Assembly (NCBI GenBank): GCA_903884655.1
Contig: CAISFO010000047.1
Span: 25,328-89,327, forward strand
DNA length: 64,000 nt
Origin: an uncultured Holophagaceae bacterium
GTDB lineage: Bacteria > Acidobacteriota > Holophagae > Holophagales > Holophagaceae
Reading direction: 5' to 3'
A program made the translations under genes and the position numbers. Positions 51,549 to 63,636 of this stretch are shown here, piece after piece; the first letter of the stretch is position 1, and the number at the start of each line of letters is the position of its first letter. The notes beneath the pieces were generated by a model that was given only the letters and a program-made list of their open reading frames with translations, made no database searches and had not been told where the DNA came from.

Positions 51549-52469
51549 TCAGGCGGGCTGGGCGGCAGCACTGAGGTCGGCGGGCCGGAAAAAGAACCGG
51601 ACGTTCGCAGGCTCCGCATCCTCGGTCCATTCCCAGCAGCCGGGGTTGGCGAGGATGGCCTGGGCCAGGGCGACGTGCATGGCGTGGCCGGCGGCGTGGG
51701 CTTCCACGAGCCCCAGTAAAGGCGCGCCCAGCAAGGCCAGATCGCCCACCAGGTCGAGCATCTTGTGGCGCACGGCCTCGTCCTCGTAGCGCAGGGACTC
51801 GTTCAGAGGTCCGTCGGCGCCGAAGACCACGGCGTTGTCCAGGCTGCCGCCCAGGGCAAGGCCGCGGGCCCGCATCTGGTCGATCTCCTGAGCCAGGCAG
51901 AAAGTGCGGGCCGAGCCCAGCTCCCGACGGTATTTCTCCGGGGTAAGGCTCAACTCGCGGCTCTGGCGGCCCAGGGCGGGAATGGGAAAGTCGATGGCAT
52001 AGCGCAGGCGCAGGCCGTCGAAGGGAAGGGCGCGGATCCAGCGGTCGCCGTTCCGCACTTCCACGGGCTGGGTGATCTTCATGAAGCGGCGGCGTCCTTC
52101 CAGGGACCGGGTGCCGGCCTGCAGAATGGCGTCCACCCAGGGGGCGGCGCTGCCATCGAGGATCGGCAGCTCCTCAGCATCCACTTCGATGCGGAGGTGC
52201 TCGATCTCCAGACCCGCAAGGGCGGACAGCAGGTGCTCGATGGTCTGGAGGCGCACGCCCTCCTTGACCAGGGTGGTGGACAGGACGAGGTCGCCGGCCA
52301 AGTCAGCCTTGGCGGGGATCTCCGTGCCCGAGGGGGTGTGCACGAAGACCAGACCGGACAGGGCGGTTGCAGGCACCAGGCGCACCGTACAGGGGCGATT
52401 GCCGTGCAGGCCGTGGCCCGAGATGCTGATCTCGCGGCTCAGGGTCTGGGGTGTGGTGCTGCGGGGCAT
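51549..52469 (-). CDS. lpxC: UDP-3-O-acyl-N-acetylglucosamine deacetylase
   Basis: The 306-residue Zn deacetylase commits UDP-GlcNAc derivatives to lipid A. Motifs: SGHGLHG at the start, TIEHLLSALAGLEI with the first zinc His, DGSAAPWVDAI, ARTFCLAQEIDQMRARGLALGGSLDNAVV, RHKMLDLVGDL with the second His and Asp, and AGHAMH with the catalytic His. Its presence with lptB supports an LPS-bearing outer membrane. It lies downstream of ispD with a 116-base gap. Confidence 0.96.
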   Translation of the reverse strand: MPRSTTPQTLSREISISGHGLHGNRPCTVRLVPATALSGLVFVHTPSGTEIPAKADLAGDLVLSTTLVKEGVRLQTIEHLLSALAGLEIEHLRIEVDAEELPILDGSAAPWVDAILQAGTRSLEGRRRFMKITQPVEVRNGDRWIRALPFDGLRLRYAIDFPIPALGRQSRELSLTPEKYRRELGSARTFCLAQEIDQMRARGLALGGSLDNAVVFGADGPLNESLRYEDEAVRHKMLDLVGDLALLGAPLLGLVEAHAAGHAMHVALAQAILANPGCWEWTEDAEPANVRFFFRPADLSAAAQPA

Positions 52470-52585
52470 GGGTATCCTCGCGGCTTGATAAGCTACTTTT
52501 ATGCCGATGTAATAGGCTAATCATTGCTTTATTTAGCAAGATCGAGACAGGGACAAGGTGTGGGTCCAGCCACCACACACCGTAG

Positions 52586-53287
52586 TCAGGGGTGGGCCCG
52601 TTGCCAGTCTTCAGGGGTGGTGAGTTTCAGGTTGGAGCTGGGGCTGGGAATGAGTTTCACGGCCAGGCCCAGGCGTTCCAGGAGGGCCACGTCATCGGTA
52701 CCCACGAATCCGGCCATCTCGGCCAACCGAAAGGCCTGCAGCCAGGTGCCCAGGCGGGCGATCTGGGGGGTCTGGGCCCGGAAGAACTCCTCGCGGGGTT
52801 CGGTGCGTAGCACTGTTCCAGAAGCATCCACCCGCTTGAGCGTGTCGGTGCAGGGTTCACCAAGGAGCACGCCATCGAAACGGTTGAGGGCCTCCAGGGC
52901 CTCCCAGAGGGGTGCTACAGGCGGGAAGGGGCGCACGGCGTCGTGGATCATCACCGGGGTCAGCGGCAGGTTGGGCAGCGCCTGGAGTGCGATCCACACC
53001 GATTCCTGCCGGGATGCCCCGCCAGGAACCACGGTGCAGGGAACCCCGAAGGACCAGCTCCGGGCCTCCTCCACATGGGATTCCGGTACCGCCAGGGCGA
53101 TGCCTGACAACCGGGGCATTCCGGGCACAAGGAAGGCCTCCACGGTCACCTGCAGCAGAGGCCGGCCATCCCAGTCCCGGAACTGCTTGGGCAGCCCCCC
53201 GCCCATGCGAAGGCCTCTGCCTCCGGCCGGGATGACCAGGAAGGGATGCTGGGGGTCAGCGCTGGCGGGTGATGAAGGGTTCGACAC
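52586..53287 (-). CDS. ispD: 2-C-methyl-D-erythritol 4-phosphate cytidylyltransferase
   Basis: The 233-residue enzyme makes CDP-ME in the non-mevalonate isoprenoid pathway. Motifs: FLVIPAGGRGLRMGGGLPKQF nucleotide loop (VIPAGGRG...PKQF), VPGGASRQESVWIAL, HDAVRPF, and TDDVALLERLG. It starts at a GTG preceded by AAGGA and overlaps the rlpA 3' end by 32 bases. IspF, often adjacent or fused, is not here. Confidence 0.93.
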   Translation of the reverse strand: MSNPSSPASADPQHPFLVIPAGGRGLRMGGGLPKQFRDWDGRPLLQVTVEAFLVPGMPRLSGIALAVPESHVEEARSWSFGVPCTVVPGGASRQESVWIALQALPNLPLTPVMIHDAVRPFPPVAPLWEALEALNRFDGVLLGEPCTDTLKRVDASGTVLRTEPREEFFRAQTPQIARLGTWLQAFRLAEMAGFVGTDDVALLERLGLAVKLIPSPSSNLKLTTPEDWQRAHP

Positions 53288-53978
53288 CGCGGTCCTTCAA
53301 GAGCTTGGCAATCTGCTCAGCGGCCTGCTCCGCATCCTGACGGGAAGTGTAGCTGCCCACCCGGACCCGCTTGACGGAGAGGCCGCTGCGCGTGACCGCC
53401 GATTGGAGGGAGACAATGCCGAAGGTGTTTTCAAGTTCTTTCGTAAGTGTATCTATATTCTTTGGATCCGAGAGTGATGCCACCTGCACGACAAAGGGGT
53501 CTGCCTGATTGGCGGCGGGATCCAGGGTGGTCGGGAGGCCCATGGCATCCACGGAACGCAGGCGGATCCTGGAGGTCCCATGGCCGATGAGGCCCAGTTC
53601 ATGGGCGCCCTGCTTGGAGACATCCAGCACTCGGCCTTTGATGAAGGGGCCACGATCGTTCACCCGCAGCACCGTTCGCCGGTGGTTTTCCAGGTTCTCA
53701 ACCTCGACGAAGCTCCCCAGGGGCAGGGTTCGATGAGCGCAAGTGTACTGGTCCGGATCGAAAATTTCCCCACTGGCGGTGGGCCGGCCAGCGAAACCAT
53801 CATCATTGCCGCCGTACCAGCTCGCGATGCCCTCTTCGATGTAGGGCTGGCCCTCGAGGGCACTGATGCCATTCGGGGAACTGGTCCTGGTGGTCGATAT
53901 CGACATGGGAGGACGCGTGCAGTGCAGCGTGAAGCTGAGGATGACGAGGGTCGTCACCCTTGGCGTGCTCCAGCGCAT
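53256..53978 (-). CDS. rlpA: RlpA-family septal lytic transglycosylase with SPOR domain
   Basis: The 240-residue protein starts at 53978; a longer frame to 54113 looks non-coding. A hydrophobic leader (TTLVILSFTLHC) ends at a Cys, possibly an atypical lipobox. Then the double-psi beta-barrel: EEGIASWYGG, GRPTASGEIFDPD, CAHRTLPLGSFVEVENL, RVNDRGPFIKGRVLDVSKQGAHELGL (in parts) with catalytic His and Asp. A C-terminal SPOR domain (FVVQVASL...VRVGSYTSRQDAEQAA) binds denuded septal glycan. It acts at division sites. Confidence 0.9.
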   Translation of the reverse strand: MRWSTPRVTTLVILSFTLHCTRPPMSISTTRTSSPNGISALEGQPYIEEGIASWYGGNDDGFAGRPTASGEIFDPDQYTCAHRTLPLGSFVEVENLENHRRTVLRVNDRGPFIKGRVLDVSKQGAHELGLIGHGTSRIRLRSVDAMGLPTTLDPAANQADPFVVQVASLSDPKNIDTLTKELENTFGIVSLQSAVTRSGLSVKRVRVGSYTSRQDAEQAAEQIAKLLKDRGVEPFITRQR

Positions 53979-54243
53979 GAGCCGAAGAATCCCGCCTCTG
54001 CCGGGTTCCACCGGGGCTGGAGGGTCGAAGGCGATCTGGATCTCGTGGATCCACGATGCACAGGCCTGACTCCAGTTGGTGGGGTGGAAGGGGGACGTCA
54101 TTGGGCTCCACAAAGATCAAAGGTCGTTATGTTGTTAACGGACCATCTCGTATACATATTAAGTATGGGCGAGTTTAGATCGTTTGTAAAGGATCGATCC
54201 TTCCAATGACAATATATCGTGCGATTGTTGTGTTTAGATCTGG
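53979..54243. other. AT-rich intergenic region upstream of rlpA
   Basis: No gene is supported in this 265-base gap. The right half is unusually AT-rich for this genome. It holds a perfect 14-bp palindrome AAGGATCGATCCTT (54189-54202) between two GTTTAGATC copies at 54173 and 54232. It probably contains the minus-strand rlpA promoter and an operator. Confidence 0.4.
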
Positions 54244-55902
54244 CTATTGGCGGTCGGGAATCTGGGCCACCCGGAAGGGTTTGGGCTTGTTTCCCTCAGC
54301 GAGAAAGGGTGCCGGAAGTTTCCTGGCGGCTTCCTTGGCGGCGGCCTCGGAACCGAAGGAGCCGAAGAAGATTTGGTAGCAGGTCTTCCCATCACGCATG
54401 GCCATGGGCACCAGGAAGAGATCCGGATCCTGGCCCTTGAGGAGCTCGGCGGCATGCTGGATCGTGCTGCCCTGGCAGGCGATTTCCAGCCGGAGGGTCC
54501 AGCGGCCCTGGTTCGCCTTTCGCTGGGCCGAACCCTGGGCTCCGGCCCGGCCAAGATCCCCCTGGATAAGGGTCTGGAGACGATCGGCCCTGGAAGGAAC
54601 CGGGTTCGGCTCCGGTTTCTGGGTGGCTGGCGTCGGCGGTGTCGGTTTGGGGGGTTCAGCCTTCTTTTCGGGTTCCGATGCCGGAACGGGGGCTGGAGTA
54701 GGCTTGGCGGCTTCGGGAGCGAGTTCCGCCGGTTTGGGCGTCGGCTCGGCCTTGGGTACCGGCGTGGGTTCGGCCTTGGCCGACTGCGTCTGGGGGATCG
54801 GCGAGACCTTTCTCCGGCGGCTGATCCCGAACACGGTACCCAGGATGACCACCACCACTAGTACCAGGAGGTAGGGACGCCGGGCGGGTGCCGGGGCGAC
54901 CTCGGGCACCGCCGGGGGCTCCTGGGGCTCGGTGCTGCCCGTTGCTTCATGCTGGATGGTGAGGGCCGGTTCGGGCTGGATGGGCAAAGGGGGCTCCGGG
55001 TCCGGTGGTTCGGGAACGGTGCGGGGCAGTTCTTCCACTTCATCCTCCGGGCCCAGCTGGTCGATGGACTCGGTGAGGTGCTCCAGGTTGATGGTGGGAT
55101 GCTGGCTGGCGTGGATTTCGGCGAAAAGGGAGGGCGGAGGCGCCGGTGCCTCTGGTTCCGGCAGGTCGGGGGTGGTGGCTGCCGGCTCGGCGGGAGCCAG
55201 GGCCATTTCCAGAGCCTTGCGATCCAGGGGCGGCAGCTCGTGGAGGCGGGCCCAGCCCATCTCCCGGAAGAAAAGGATGAAGGCGCCCAGCCGGAAGGGC
55301 TCGATGCCTGTCTCCCGGCTCAGTTCCATGAGGGTGCGGCTGCCGTCAAGGAGGCTGGGCAGCTTGGCGAGATCGATGGGCAGGGCGAGTTCCTGGTGGC
55401 GTCGGCCCTCCAGGAGCACGACCTGGTTCAGGGGACCGAGCTCTTCCAGGACCAGCTCCCGGTCCTTCAGGTTCAGGACGGCCGCCATCAGCATGGCCGG
55501 GGTGTCGAAGGGCAGACGCACCGTCGTGGCGTCCAGATCCTTGGCATCGAACACCGGGGCCAGGTCCGCCGTGGCCACACTGGCCAGGACCACCCGCTCG
55601 ACCTGGGCCCGGGCTACATCCAGCAGGTCCCGCTGGGTGATGAACCCCATCTCGATCAGGTTCTTGCCGATGGACATGCCCGGATTCAGGTTGGCCATGG
55701 CGTAGTCGAGCTGGGCCTGGGTGAGCTTGCCCCGCTCCACCAGCAGGTAGGTAAGCCGGTCCAGGGGGTGGGTGCTGGTGGCGAAGACGATGTCGCCCGA
55801 CTCCAGGAACACCGTCCGGCCAGGTTCCTGCCCCAGGCGCCAGAGGCCAGTGGCTCGGGCCCGGTGCCGAGCAAACAGATCCTTGAGGGCCAGAAGGCTC
55901 AT
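54244..55902 (-). CDS. PATAN/DUF4388 - transmembrane - SPOR-like protein
   Basis: The 552-residue protein starts at the ATG overlapping the tyrS stop (ATGA). The N-terminus ([19 protein letters not shown]...[20 protein letters not shown]) is the DUF4388/PATAN domain found in bacterial regulators, followed by a helical region. A Pro/Glu-rich linker precedes one membrane span ([19 protein letters not shown]), then a Pro/Ala/Lys-rich periplasmic stretch and a SPOR-like C-terminus ([22 protein letters not shown]). Topology suggests a cytoplasmic sensing domain linked to septal peptidoglycan. Confidence 0.78.
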   Translation of the reverse strand: MSLLALKDLFARHRARATGLWRLGQEPGRTVFLESGDIVFATSTHPLDRLTYLLVERGKLTQAQLDYAMANLNPGMSIGKNLIEMGFITQRDLLDVARAQVERVVLASVATADLAPVFDAKDLDATTVRLPFDTPAMLMAAVLNLKDRELVLEELGPLNQVVLLEGRRHQELALPIDLAKLPSLLDGSRTLMELSRETGIEPFRLGAFILFFREMGWARLHELPPLDRKALEMALAPAEPAATTPDLPEPEAPAPPPSLFAEIHASQHPTINLEHLTESIDQLGPEDEVEELPRTVPEPPDPEPPLPIQPEPALTIQHEATGSTEPQEPPAVPEVAPAPARRPYLLVLVVVVILGTVFGISRRRKVSPIPQTQSAKAEPTPVPKAEPTPKPAELAPEAAKPTPAPVPASEPEKKAEPPKPTPPTPATQKPEPNPVPSRADRLQTLIQGDLGRAGAQGSAQRKANQGRWTLRLEIACQGSTIQHAAELLKGQDPDLFLVPMAMRDGKTCYQIFFGSFGSEAAAKEAARKLPAPFLAEGNKPKPFRVAQIPDRQ

Positions 55903-57098
55903 GAGACCACCCATCGCTCGAGCTTGAGTTTGCCTACCTTCACCAGAAGAGACTGCCCTGATTGCAAAGCCACCCGCAGGGTGGCATCCGCGACTTTCTG
56001 GCCGTCCAGGCTCACGGCACCCTGGCCGATGAGGCGCTCGGCCTCCTTGCGGCTCGTCACGAGGCCCCGGTCCACCAGGAGGCGGGCCAGGGGAACCTCG
56101 CCTTCCGTGGCGACCACGGCGACCTCCGGGGCCTGCTCCTGGCTGCGTTCGGAAAACCGGCGGATCCAGCGCTCCTCGGCCTCCATGCCAGCGGCTGGTC
56201 CGTGGAAATCCGCCACGATCTGGCGGGCCAGGGCCTTCTTGGCGTCCATCGGATGGCCCTGCTTGAGGGCCTCGATCTGCGCGGGCAGCTGGTCGGTCAG
56301 CAGCAGGTACCAGTCCCACATGAGGGTGTCGCTGATGCTCATGGCCTTGCCGAACTGGGTGTCCGGGTCCTCCATGAAGCCGATGTAGTTCCCCAGGGAC
56401 TTGGACATCTTCTCGATGCCGTCCAGGCCCAGCAGGAGGGGCACGGTCAGCACCACCTGGGGCTTCTGGCCGGAGGCCTCCTGCAGGATGCGACCCTGCA
56501 TGAGGTTGAAAAGCTGGTCATTGCCGCCCAGTTCCACATCCGCCTCAAGGGCCACGGAATCGTAGGCCTGGGTCAGGGGGTAGAGCAGCTCGTGGAGGGC
56601 GATGGGCTCGCGGGCCTCCATGCGCTTGGCGAAGTCGTTGCGCTCGAGCATCTGGGCCACGGTGAACCGCGAGGCCAGGCGGATCCAGCCCTCCCCGGGC
56701 AGGCTCCCCAGCCATTCGCTGTTGAAGCGGATCTTCGTCTTCTCGGGATCCAGGATCTTGAAGACCTGGGCCTTGTAGGTCTCGGCGTTGGCCAGGACCT
56801 CTTCCCGGGTGAGGGGCGGGCGGGTGGCCTTCTTGCCCGTGGGGTCGCCGATGAGGCCGGTGAAATCGCCGATGAGGAAGGTGACCTCGTGGCCGAGCTT
56901 CTGGAACTGGGCCATCTTCCGGATCAGCACGCCGTGGCCCAAGTGCAGGTCCGGCGCCGTGGGATCGAAGCCGGTCTTGATGCGGAGGGGGCGGCCTTCC
57001 TTGAGCTTGGCTGCCAGCTGTTCGACCTTGTGGCAGGTCACCGTGCCCTTCGTCAGCAGGGCAAGGTCATCCGAGATCAATCCAGAGTCGGCGGTCAT
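55899..57098 (-). CDS. tyrS: Tyrosyl-tRNA synthetase
   Basis: The 399-residue class I synthetase charges tRNA-Tyr. Signatures: H52-L-G-H55 in [12 protein letters not shown] (HIGH motif), [36 protein letters not shown] at 230-234, and a C-terminal S4 RNA-binding domain ([23 protein letters not shown]). The layout is that of the TyrZ-like subgroup. The start at 57098 matches the homologous N-terminus; the frame runs further upstream. It is coupled to the PATAN-SPOR gene downstream. Confidence 0.96.
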   Translation of the reverse strand: MTADSGLISDDLALLTKGTVTCHKVEQLAAKLKEGRPLRIKTGFDPTAPDLHLGHGVLIRKMAQFQKLGHEVTFLIGDFTGLIGDPTGKKATRPPLTREEVLANAETYKAQVFKILDPEKTKIRFNSEWLGSLPGEGWIRLASRFTVAQMLERNDFAKRMEAREPIALHELLYPLTQAYDSVALEADVELGGNDQLFNLMQGRILQEASGQKPQVVLTVPLLLGLDGIEKMSKSLGNYIGFMEDPDTQFGKAMSISDTLMWDWYLLLTDQLPAQIEALKQGHPMDAKKALARQIVADFHGPAAGMEAEERWIRRFSERSQEQAPEVAVVATEGEVPLARLLVDRGLVTSRKEAERLIGQGAVSLDGQKVADATLRVALQSGQSLLVKVGKLKLERWVVS

Positions 57099-57153
57099 GT
57101 CTGCATCTTGGCGGAAAAAGCCCGCAGGCTCAATGCTGAAGGGCCAAAGGTGG

Positions 57154-57705
57154 CTATCGGACGTCGACTTCGACCACTTGGCGTGGTCCCCTGTCGCCGG
57201 CCTTGCGGGCACCCGCGAAGGTGACGTAGACAGGCCGGCCCGTCTTGGGGCTCCAGCCCACCTCCACCCTGCCTCCGATCATGTGGTTGATGTGGAGTCC
57301 TTGATGCTCCATCAGCTCAGGGGTCAGGTCGGAAATGGGGGCCAGGTCCTTCCGCCACTTGCCTGCGGCGTCGAGGAAGTCAGCCTCCGTGGCCCAGGTC
57401 TTGGCCAGGCCTGGATTGGCTGCGTACAAGGCGCGGCAACCTTCAGGGGTGCGGAGCTGGTCCACCACCGCACGGAAGTCGTCCCAGTCGGGCCGGAGCT
57501 TGTCCAGGGCGAAGCCCATGACCTTGTTCTTGAACCCATCCGGATCCTTCTTGATCCGGCTCCCCAGGTAGGCCGCACCGCCCACGCAGGTCACCAGCAC
57601 CACCAGGAACGCGACGCCGCAGCCCAGGCCGATCTTGGCCCAGAGGGGCAGACCCGCCTTGGCCGGAACCTCCTGGCCGCCATTGTCCCAAGATCCGTCC
57701 GCCAT
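57154..57705 (-). CDS. Small single-span membrane protein of unknown function
   Basis: The 183-residue protein has a short Gly/Asp/Asn-rich N-terminus, one transmembrane span ([24 protein letters not shown]) at about 25-48 and a ~135-residue soluble domain ending in VVEVDVR. No motif recognised. It lies 9 bases after the phoH stop and 55 bases before tyrS, so is probably cotranscribed with them. The function cannot be inferred. Confidence 0.75.
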   Translation of the reverse strand: MADGSWDNGGQEVPAKAGLPLWAKIGLGCGVAFLVVLVTCVGGAAYLGSRIKKDPDGFKNKVMGFALDKLRPDWDDFRAVVDQLRTPEGCRALYAANPGLAKTWATEADFLDAAGKWRKDLAPISDLTPELMEHQGLHINHMIGGRVEVGWSPKTGRPVYVTFAGARKAGDRGPRQVVEVDVR

Positions 57706-57714
57706 CGAGGTCTC

Positions 57715-59046
57715 CTACAACAGGTTGCTCGCCAGCTCCGCCAGTTTGCTGCGCTCACCCTTCTGGAGGGTGACGTGGCCGGAGATGTCCAGGTGCTTGA
57801 AGTGCTCCGCCAGGAAGCTGAGGCCGTTGGTGCTGGCGTCCACATAGGGATTGTCGATCTGGTGGGGATCCCCCGTGAAGATCACCTTGGTGCCCTCGCC
57901 GGCCCGGGTGAGGATGGTCTTCACCTCGTGGGGCGTGAGGTTCTGGGCCTCGTCCACACACAGGTACTGCTTGGGGATGCTGCGGCCGCGGATGTAGGTG
58001 AGGGGCTCGACGCTGAGGTAGCCTGCCTCTTCCAGCTGGCTGGCGGTCATGGTGGTGCGGCGCCGGGCCTCGGTGTTGGCCCCCACGATGAACTCCAGGT
58101 TGTCGTAGATGGGCTGCATGTAGGGCCGCAGCTTCTCGCTGATGTCGCCGGGCAGGTAGCCCAGGTCCCGGCCCATGGGCATGACCGGACGGCTCACCAG
58201 GATCTTGTCGTAGGACTCGTCGTCCACCACCTGCTGGAGGCCAGCCGCGATGGCCAGCAGGGTCTTGCCCGTGCCCGCCTTGCCCAGCAGGGTGACCACC
58301 TGGACCGTGGGATCCAGCAGGAGCTCCAGGGCGAACTGCTGCTCCCGGTTCCGGGGCTTGATGCCCCAGGGGTAGGACTCCATGCGCCGGATGGGCCGCA
58401 GGAGCCCTTCGCCGGCCATGTACCGGGCCAGGGCCGTGTGGCTGGGGTTGGTCTGGTCCACAAGGGTCAGGAACTGGTTGGGGTTCAGCTCCAGCTCGGC
58501 ATCGGGCTTGAGGCCGCCGTCGTAGAGGAGGTCCACCTTTGCTGGGTCCACTTCCCAGGTCTTGTGCCCCGAGTAGAGCTCGTCCATCTCCACCCGGTCG
58601 GTGGTGTAGTCCTCGGCCTGCACCCCGATGGCGTCGGCCTTGATGCGCAGGTTCGTGTCCTTGGTGACCAGGACCACCCGGTCCTTGCAGGTGTGCAGCA
58701 GCTCCAGGGCGCAGGCCAGGATCTGGTTGTCGGCCTTGTGCTTGTCCGCTGACAGGATGCCGATGTCCAGGTTGTGGGCCGCCACGTCCACCTTGAGCGT
58801 GCCGCCGTTCTCCAGGGGCACGCCCTTGCTGAGGGTGCCCTTGGCCCGGAGCTTGTCCAGCAGCCGCGAGACCGTGCGGGCATTGCGCCCCACTTCGGTC
58901 TGGTCCTTCTTGAAGTGGTCCACCTCTTCGATGACCACGATGGGCAGCACCACATCGTGTTCCTGGAAATGGAGGATGGAATTGGGATCATGCAGGAGGA
59001 CGTTCGTATCGAGGACGAAGACCTTCTTGCCGGATGGTGGGACCAA
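57715..59046 (-). CDS. PIN domain - PhoH family ATPase
   Basis: The 443-residue protein begins at a TTG at 59046 with GGAGG 6 bases upstream; the longer upstream frame overlaps the divergent peptidase. The N-terminal PIN domain starts VFVLDTNVLLHDP (first acidic residue) and continues with VIEEVDHFK and VTKDTNLRIKA. The PhoH domain has Walker A GKAGTGKT (~252-259), RPVMPMGRDLGYLPGD and Walker B YLCVDEAQNLTPHE. PIN-PhoH2 proteins are ATP-dependent ribonucleases/helicases. The TTG start implies modest expression. Confidence 0.92.
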   Translation of the reverse strand: MVPPSGKKVFVLDTNVLLHDPNSILHFQEHDVVLPIVVIEEVDHFKKDQTEVGRNARTVSRLLDKLRAKGTLSKGVPLENGGTLKVDVAAHNLDIGILSADKHKADNQILACALELLHTCKDRVVLVTKDTNLRIKADAIGVQAEDYTTDRVEMDELYSGHKTWEVDPAKVDLLYDGGLKPDAELELNPNQFLTLVDQTNPSHTALARYMAGEGLLRPIRRMESYPWGIKPRNREQQFALELLLDPTVQVVTLLGKAGTGKTLLAIAAGLQQVVDDESYDKILVSRPVMPMGRDLGYLPGDISEKLRPYMQPIYDNLEFIVGANTEARRRTTMTASQLEEAGYLSVEPLTYIRGRSIPKQYLCVDEAQNLTPHEVKTILTRAGEGTKVIFTGDPHQIDNPYVDASTNGLSFLAEHFKHLDISGHVTLQKGERSKLAELASNLL

Positions 59047-59121
59047 ATCAGACCTCCAGGACTGGAGGCACCCTACCACCAAGCGGCGCAGCTTGCACGG
59101 CTGGGATTCCTGGGGGGTTCG

Positions 59122-61242
<2,121 letters not shown>

Positions 61243-61308
61243 GTCTGGAAAAGCATTGTATAGCGAGGTATTCTGGGGTGACCTGATGATCCGCCTGGAG
61301 GACTCCCC

Positions 61309-63450
61309 ATGCCGCAGTGTCTGATTCGAACCGGCCTCCTGGCGCTGGTGGCTGTGGCCCTCATGGCCCAGCCACCCCTGACCTATCCCGCCACGAAGAA
61401 GGGGGATGTGGTGGATGACTACCACGGCCATAAGGTGGCTGATCCCTACCGCTGGCTCGAGGACGACCACAGCCCCGAGACCAAGGCCTGGGTGGAGGCC
61501 CAGAACCAGGTGACCGAGGCCTACCTGGCGGCCATCCCCGAGCGCAAGGCGATCGAGGCTCGCATCACCAGGCTCTGGAACTACGAGAAATATGGTGCCC
61601 CCAGCAAGCACGGAAAGTACTTCGTCTACTCCTACAACTCCGGTCTCCAGAACCAGGGAGTGGTCTACCTCACCGAGCGCCTGGAGGACAAGGGACGGGT
61701 GCTGTTCGATCCCAATCTGCTCAGCCAAGACGGCACCGTGGCTCTGGGCGGCATGAGCTTCAGCGAAGCGGGCGAGTACGTGGCCTACAGCCTGTCCAAG
61801 GGCGGCTCCGATGTGAGCACCTGGAGGGTCCGGAACGTCGCCACCGGCACAGACTTGCCCGATGTCTTTCCTGCGGGCCGCATGGGCGTGAACAGCTGGG
61901 CCAGGGATGCCAGCGGTTTCTATTACACCGACTACCCGAAGGTGGAGGCGGGCAAGGCTCTCACTGCGGTCTACAAGAACCAGAAGCTCTACTTCCACGC
62001 GCTGGGCGATCCTGTCGAGAAGGACCGGGTGGTCTACGAGCGCCCGGATCAGCCGGACTGGGGCTTCGGGGCCAGCGTCTCGGATGACGGTCGCTGGCTG
62101 GTCATCTACCAGCGTCAGGGAACCGACCGCAGGAACCGGGTCTTCCTGAAGGACCTGAAGCTTGCCAGCAGCACCGTAAAGCCTCTCTTCGACAGATACG
62201 ACGGCTCCTACCGGATCATCGGCAACGATGGTGAAACCTTCTATGTCCTGACCGATGTCGGGGCGCCTCGCCACCGCCTGGTGGCCGTGGACCTCCAGCA
62301 TCCGGACCCGTCTGTCTGGAAGGACCTGGTCCCTGAGGGCGGGGGCCGGGATGTCCTCTCCGACGTGGGGCTCTTCGGCCATACCTTCGCCGTGACCTGG
62401 AAGGTCGATGCCTTGAACGTGGTGAAGCTCTACGACCTGAATGGCAAGTTCCTGAAGGGTATCCAGCCTGAGGGGCTGGGCAACCTCAGCGGCTTCAGCG
62501 GGCGACGCGAGGATTCCGAGACCTTCTACACCTTCGCCTCCTTCAACCAGCCCCCGACCCTCTACCACTACGACCTGAAGAAGGGCGTGAGCCGGATCTT
62601 CAGGCAGCCCAAGGTGGACATCCGGTCCACTGACTTCGAGGTAAAGGAAGTCTTCTATGCCAGCAAGGACGGGACCCGGGTGCCCATGTTCCTGGCCCAC
62701 AAGAGAGGGCTGAAGCTGGATGGAGCCAATCCAACGCTGCTCTATGCCTACGGCGGCTTCAACATCGCCCAGGCTCCCGGATACTCCCCCCTTGCCCAGG
62801 TCTGGATGGAGATGGGCGGTGTCTATGCCGTGGCCTGTCTGCGGGGCGGCAGCGAGTACGGCAAGGCCTGGTGGGAGGCCGGCAAGCGGGAGAACAAGCA
62901 GAACGTCTTCGACGACTTCATCGCCGCTGCCGAATGGCTCATCAAGGAGAAATACACCAGCACCCCCAAGCTGGCCATCCAGGGGGGTTCCAACGGAGGA
63001 CTGCTGGTGGGTGCCTGCATGACCCAGCGTCCGGACCTTTTCGGTGCCTGCCTGCCCGCCGTGGGGGTCATGGACATGCTTCGGTACCACACGTTCACCA
63101 TCGGCTGGATGTGGAAGAGCGACTACATGTCCAGCGACACCCCCGAAGGCTTTGCGAACCTCATCAAGTACTCGCCCCTGCACAACCTGAAACCCGGCGT
63201 GAAGTATCCCCCGACCCTGGTGACCACCGGCGATCACGACGATCGGGTGGTACCCGCCCACAGCCACAAGTTCATCGCCACCCTCCAGGCCTGCCAGGGC
63301 GGGACTGCTCCCGTCCTCACCCGCATCGAGACCAACGCGGGCCATGGCGCCGGGAAGCCCACCGCCAAGCTCATCGCCGAGCGCACGGACCTCTGGGCCT
63401 TCCTCGTGAAGAACCTGGGCATCCAGCTGCCCACCACCTTCGGCCAGTAG
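61309..63450 (+). CDS. Prolyl oligopeptidase family serine peptidase, exported
   Basis: The 713-residue paralogue of the preceding gene has a signal peptide (MPQCLIRTGLLALVAVALMAQP) and therefore acts in the periplasm or outside. It shares DVVDDYHGHKVADPYRWLEDD, the propeller and the catalytic set: Ser561 in GGSNGGLLVG, Asp in GDHDDRVVPAHSHKF, His in GHGAGKPT. A likely promoter and ribosome binding site (GGAGGA) stand in the 66-base gap before it. The two genes arose by tandem duplication and now differ in location. It is followed by tRNA-Thr. Confidence 0.92.
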   Translation: MPQCLIRTGLLALVAVALMAQPPLTYPATKKGDVVDDYHGHKVADPYRWLEDDHSPETKAWVEAQNQVTEAYLAAIPERKAIEARITRLWNYEKYGAPSKHGKYFVYSYNSGLQNQGVVYLTERLEDKGRVLFDPNLLSQDGTVALGGMSFSEAGEYVAYSLSKGGSDVSTWRVRNVATGTDLPDVFPAGRMGVNSWARDASGFYYTDYPKVEAGKALTAVYKNQKLYFHALGDPVEKDRVVYERPDQPDWGFGASVSDDGRWLVIYQRQGTDRRNRVFLKDLKLASSTVKPLFDRYDGSYRIIGNDGETFYVLTDVGAPRHRLVAVDLQHPDPSVWKDLVPEGGGRDVLSDVGLFGHTFAVTWKVDALNVVKLYDLNGKFLKGIQPEGLGNLSGFSGRREDSETFYTFASFNQPPTLYHYDLKKGVSRIFRQPKVDIRSTDFEVKEVFYASKDGTRVPMFLAHKRGLKLDGANPTLLYAYGGFNIAQAPGYSPLAQVWMEMGGVYAVACLRGGSEYGKAWWEAGKRENKQNVFDDFIAAAEWLIKEKYTSTPKLAIQGGSNGGLLVGACMTQRPDLFGACLPAVGVMDMLRYHTFTIGWMWKSDYMSSDTPEGFANLIKYSPLHNLKPGVKYPPTLVTTGDHDDRVVPAHSHKFIATLQACQGGTAPVLTRIETNAGHGAGKPTAKLIAERTDLWAFLVKNLGIQLPTTFGQ

Positions 63451-63490
63451 TTGATTCGAAGCCCCTTCCCAGGCAAACTGGAAGGCCAGC

Positions 63491-63566
63491 GCCAACTTAG
63501 CTCAGCTGGTAGAGCAGCTGATTCGTAATCAGCAGGTCGCAGGTTCGAATCCTGTAGTTGGCTCCA
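63491..63566 (+). tRNA. tRNA-Thr (anticodon CGT), CCA encoded
   Basis: The cloverleaf folds fully: acceptor GCCAACT/AGTTGGC, D-arm GCTCAGCTGGTAGAGC, anticodon stem GCTGA/TCAGC with loop TTCGTAA (CGT at 63524-63526, reading ACG), T-arm GCAGG-TTCGAAT-CCTGT, discriminator T and encoded CCA. Confidence 0.96.
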
Positions 63567-63604
63567 GTGAAAAGGCCCCCGCATGCGGGGGCCTTTTCAC
63601 TGGA
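63563..63604. terminator. 42-bp perfect palindrome acting as bidirectional terminator
   Basis: The palindrome begins with the discriminator base and CCA of tRNA-Thr and is centred on GCATGC, with CCCCC/GGGGG and AAAA/TTTT blocks. It should terminate tRNA-Thr transcription and equally any convergent minus-strand transcript. Confidence 0.8.
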
Positions 63605-63627
63605 TTATGCAGGATTCGAACCTGCGA
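63602..63627 (-). pseudogene. tRNA 3'-half-like fragment in inverted orientation
   Basis: On the minus strand TCGCAGGTTCGAATCCTG (63610-63627) repeats 18 bases of the tRNA-Thr T-arm region, then GCATAATCC follows. A T-arm is intact, but no partner for the acceptor strand (GGATTAT) occurs in the expected place and no D-arm is visible. It is a truncated tRNA or inverted duplicate, not a working tRNA. Confidence 0.4.
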
Positions 63628-63636
63628 GTGGGACCG

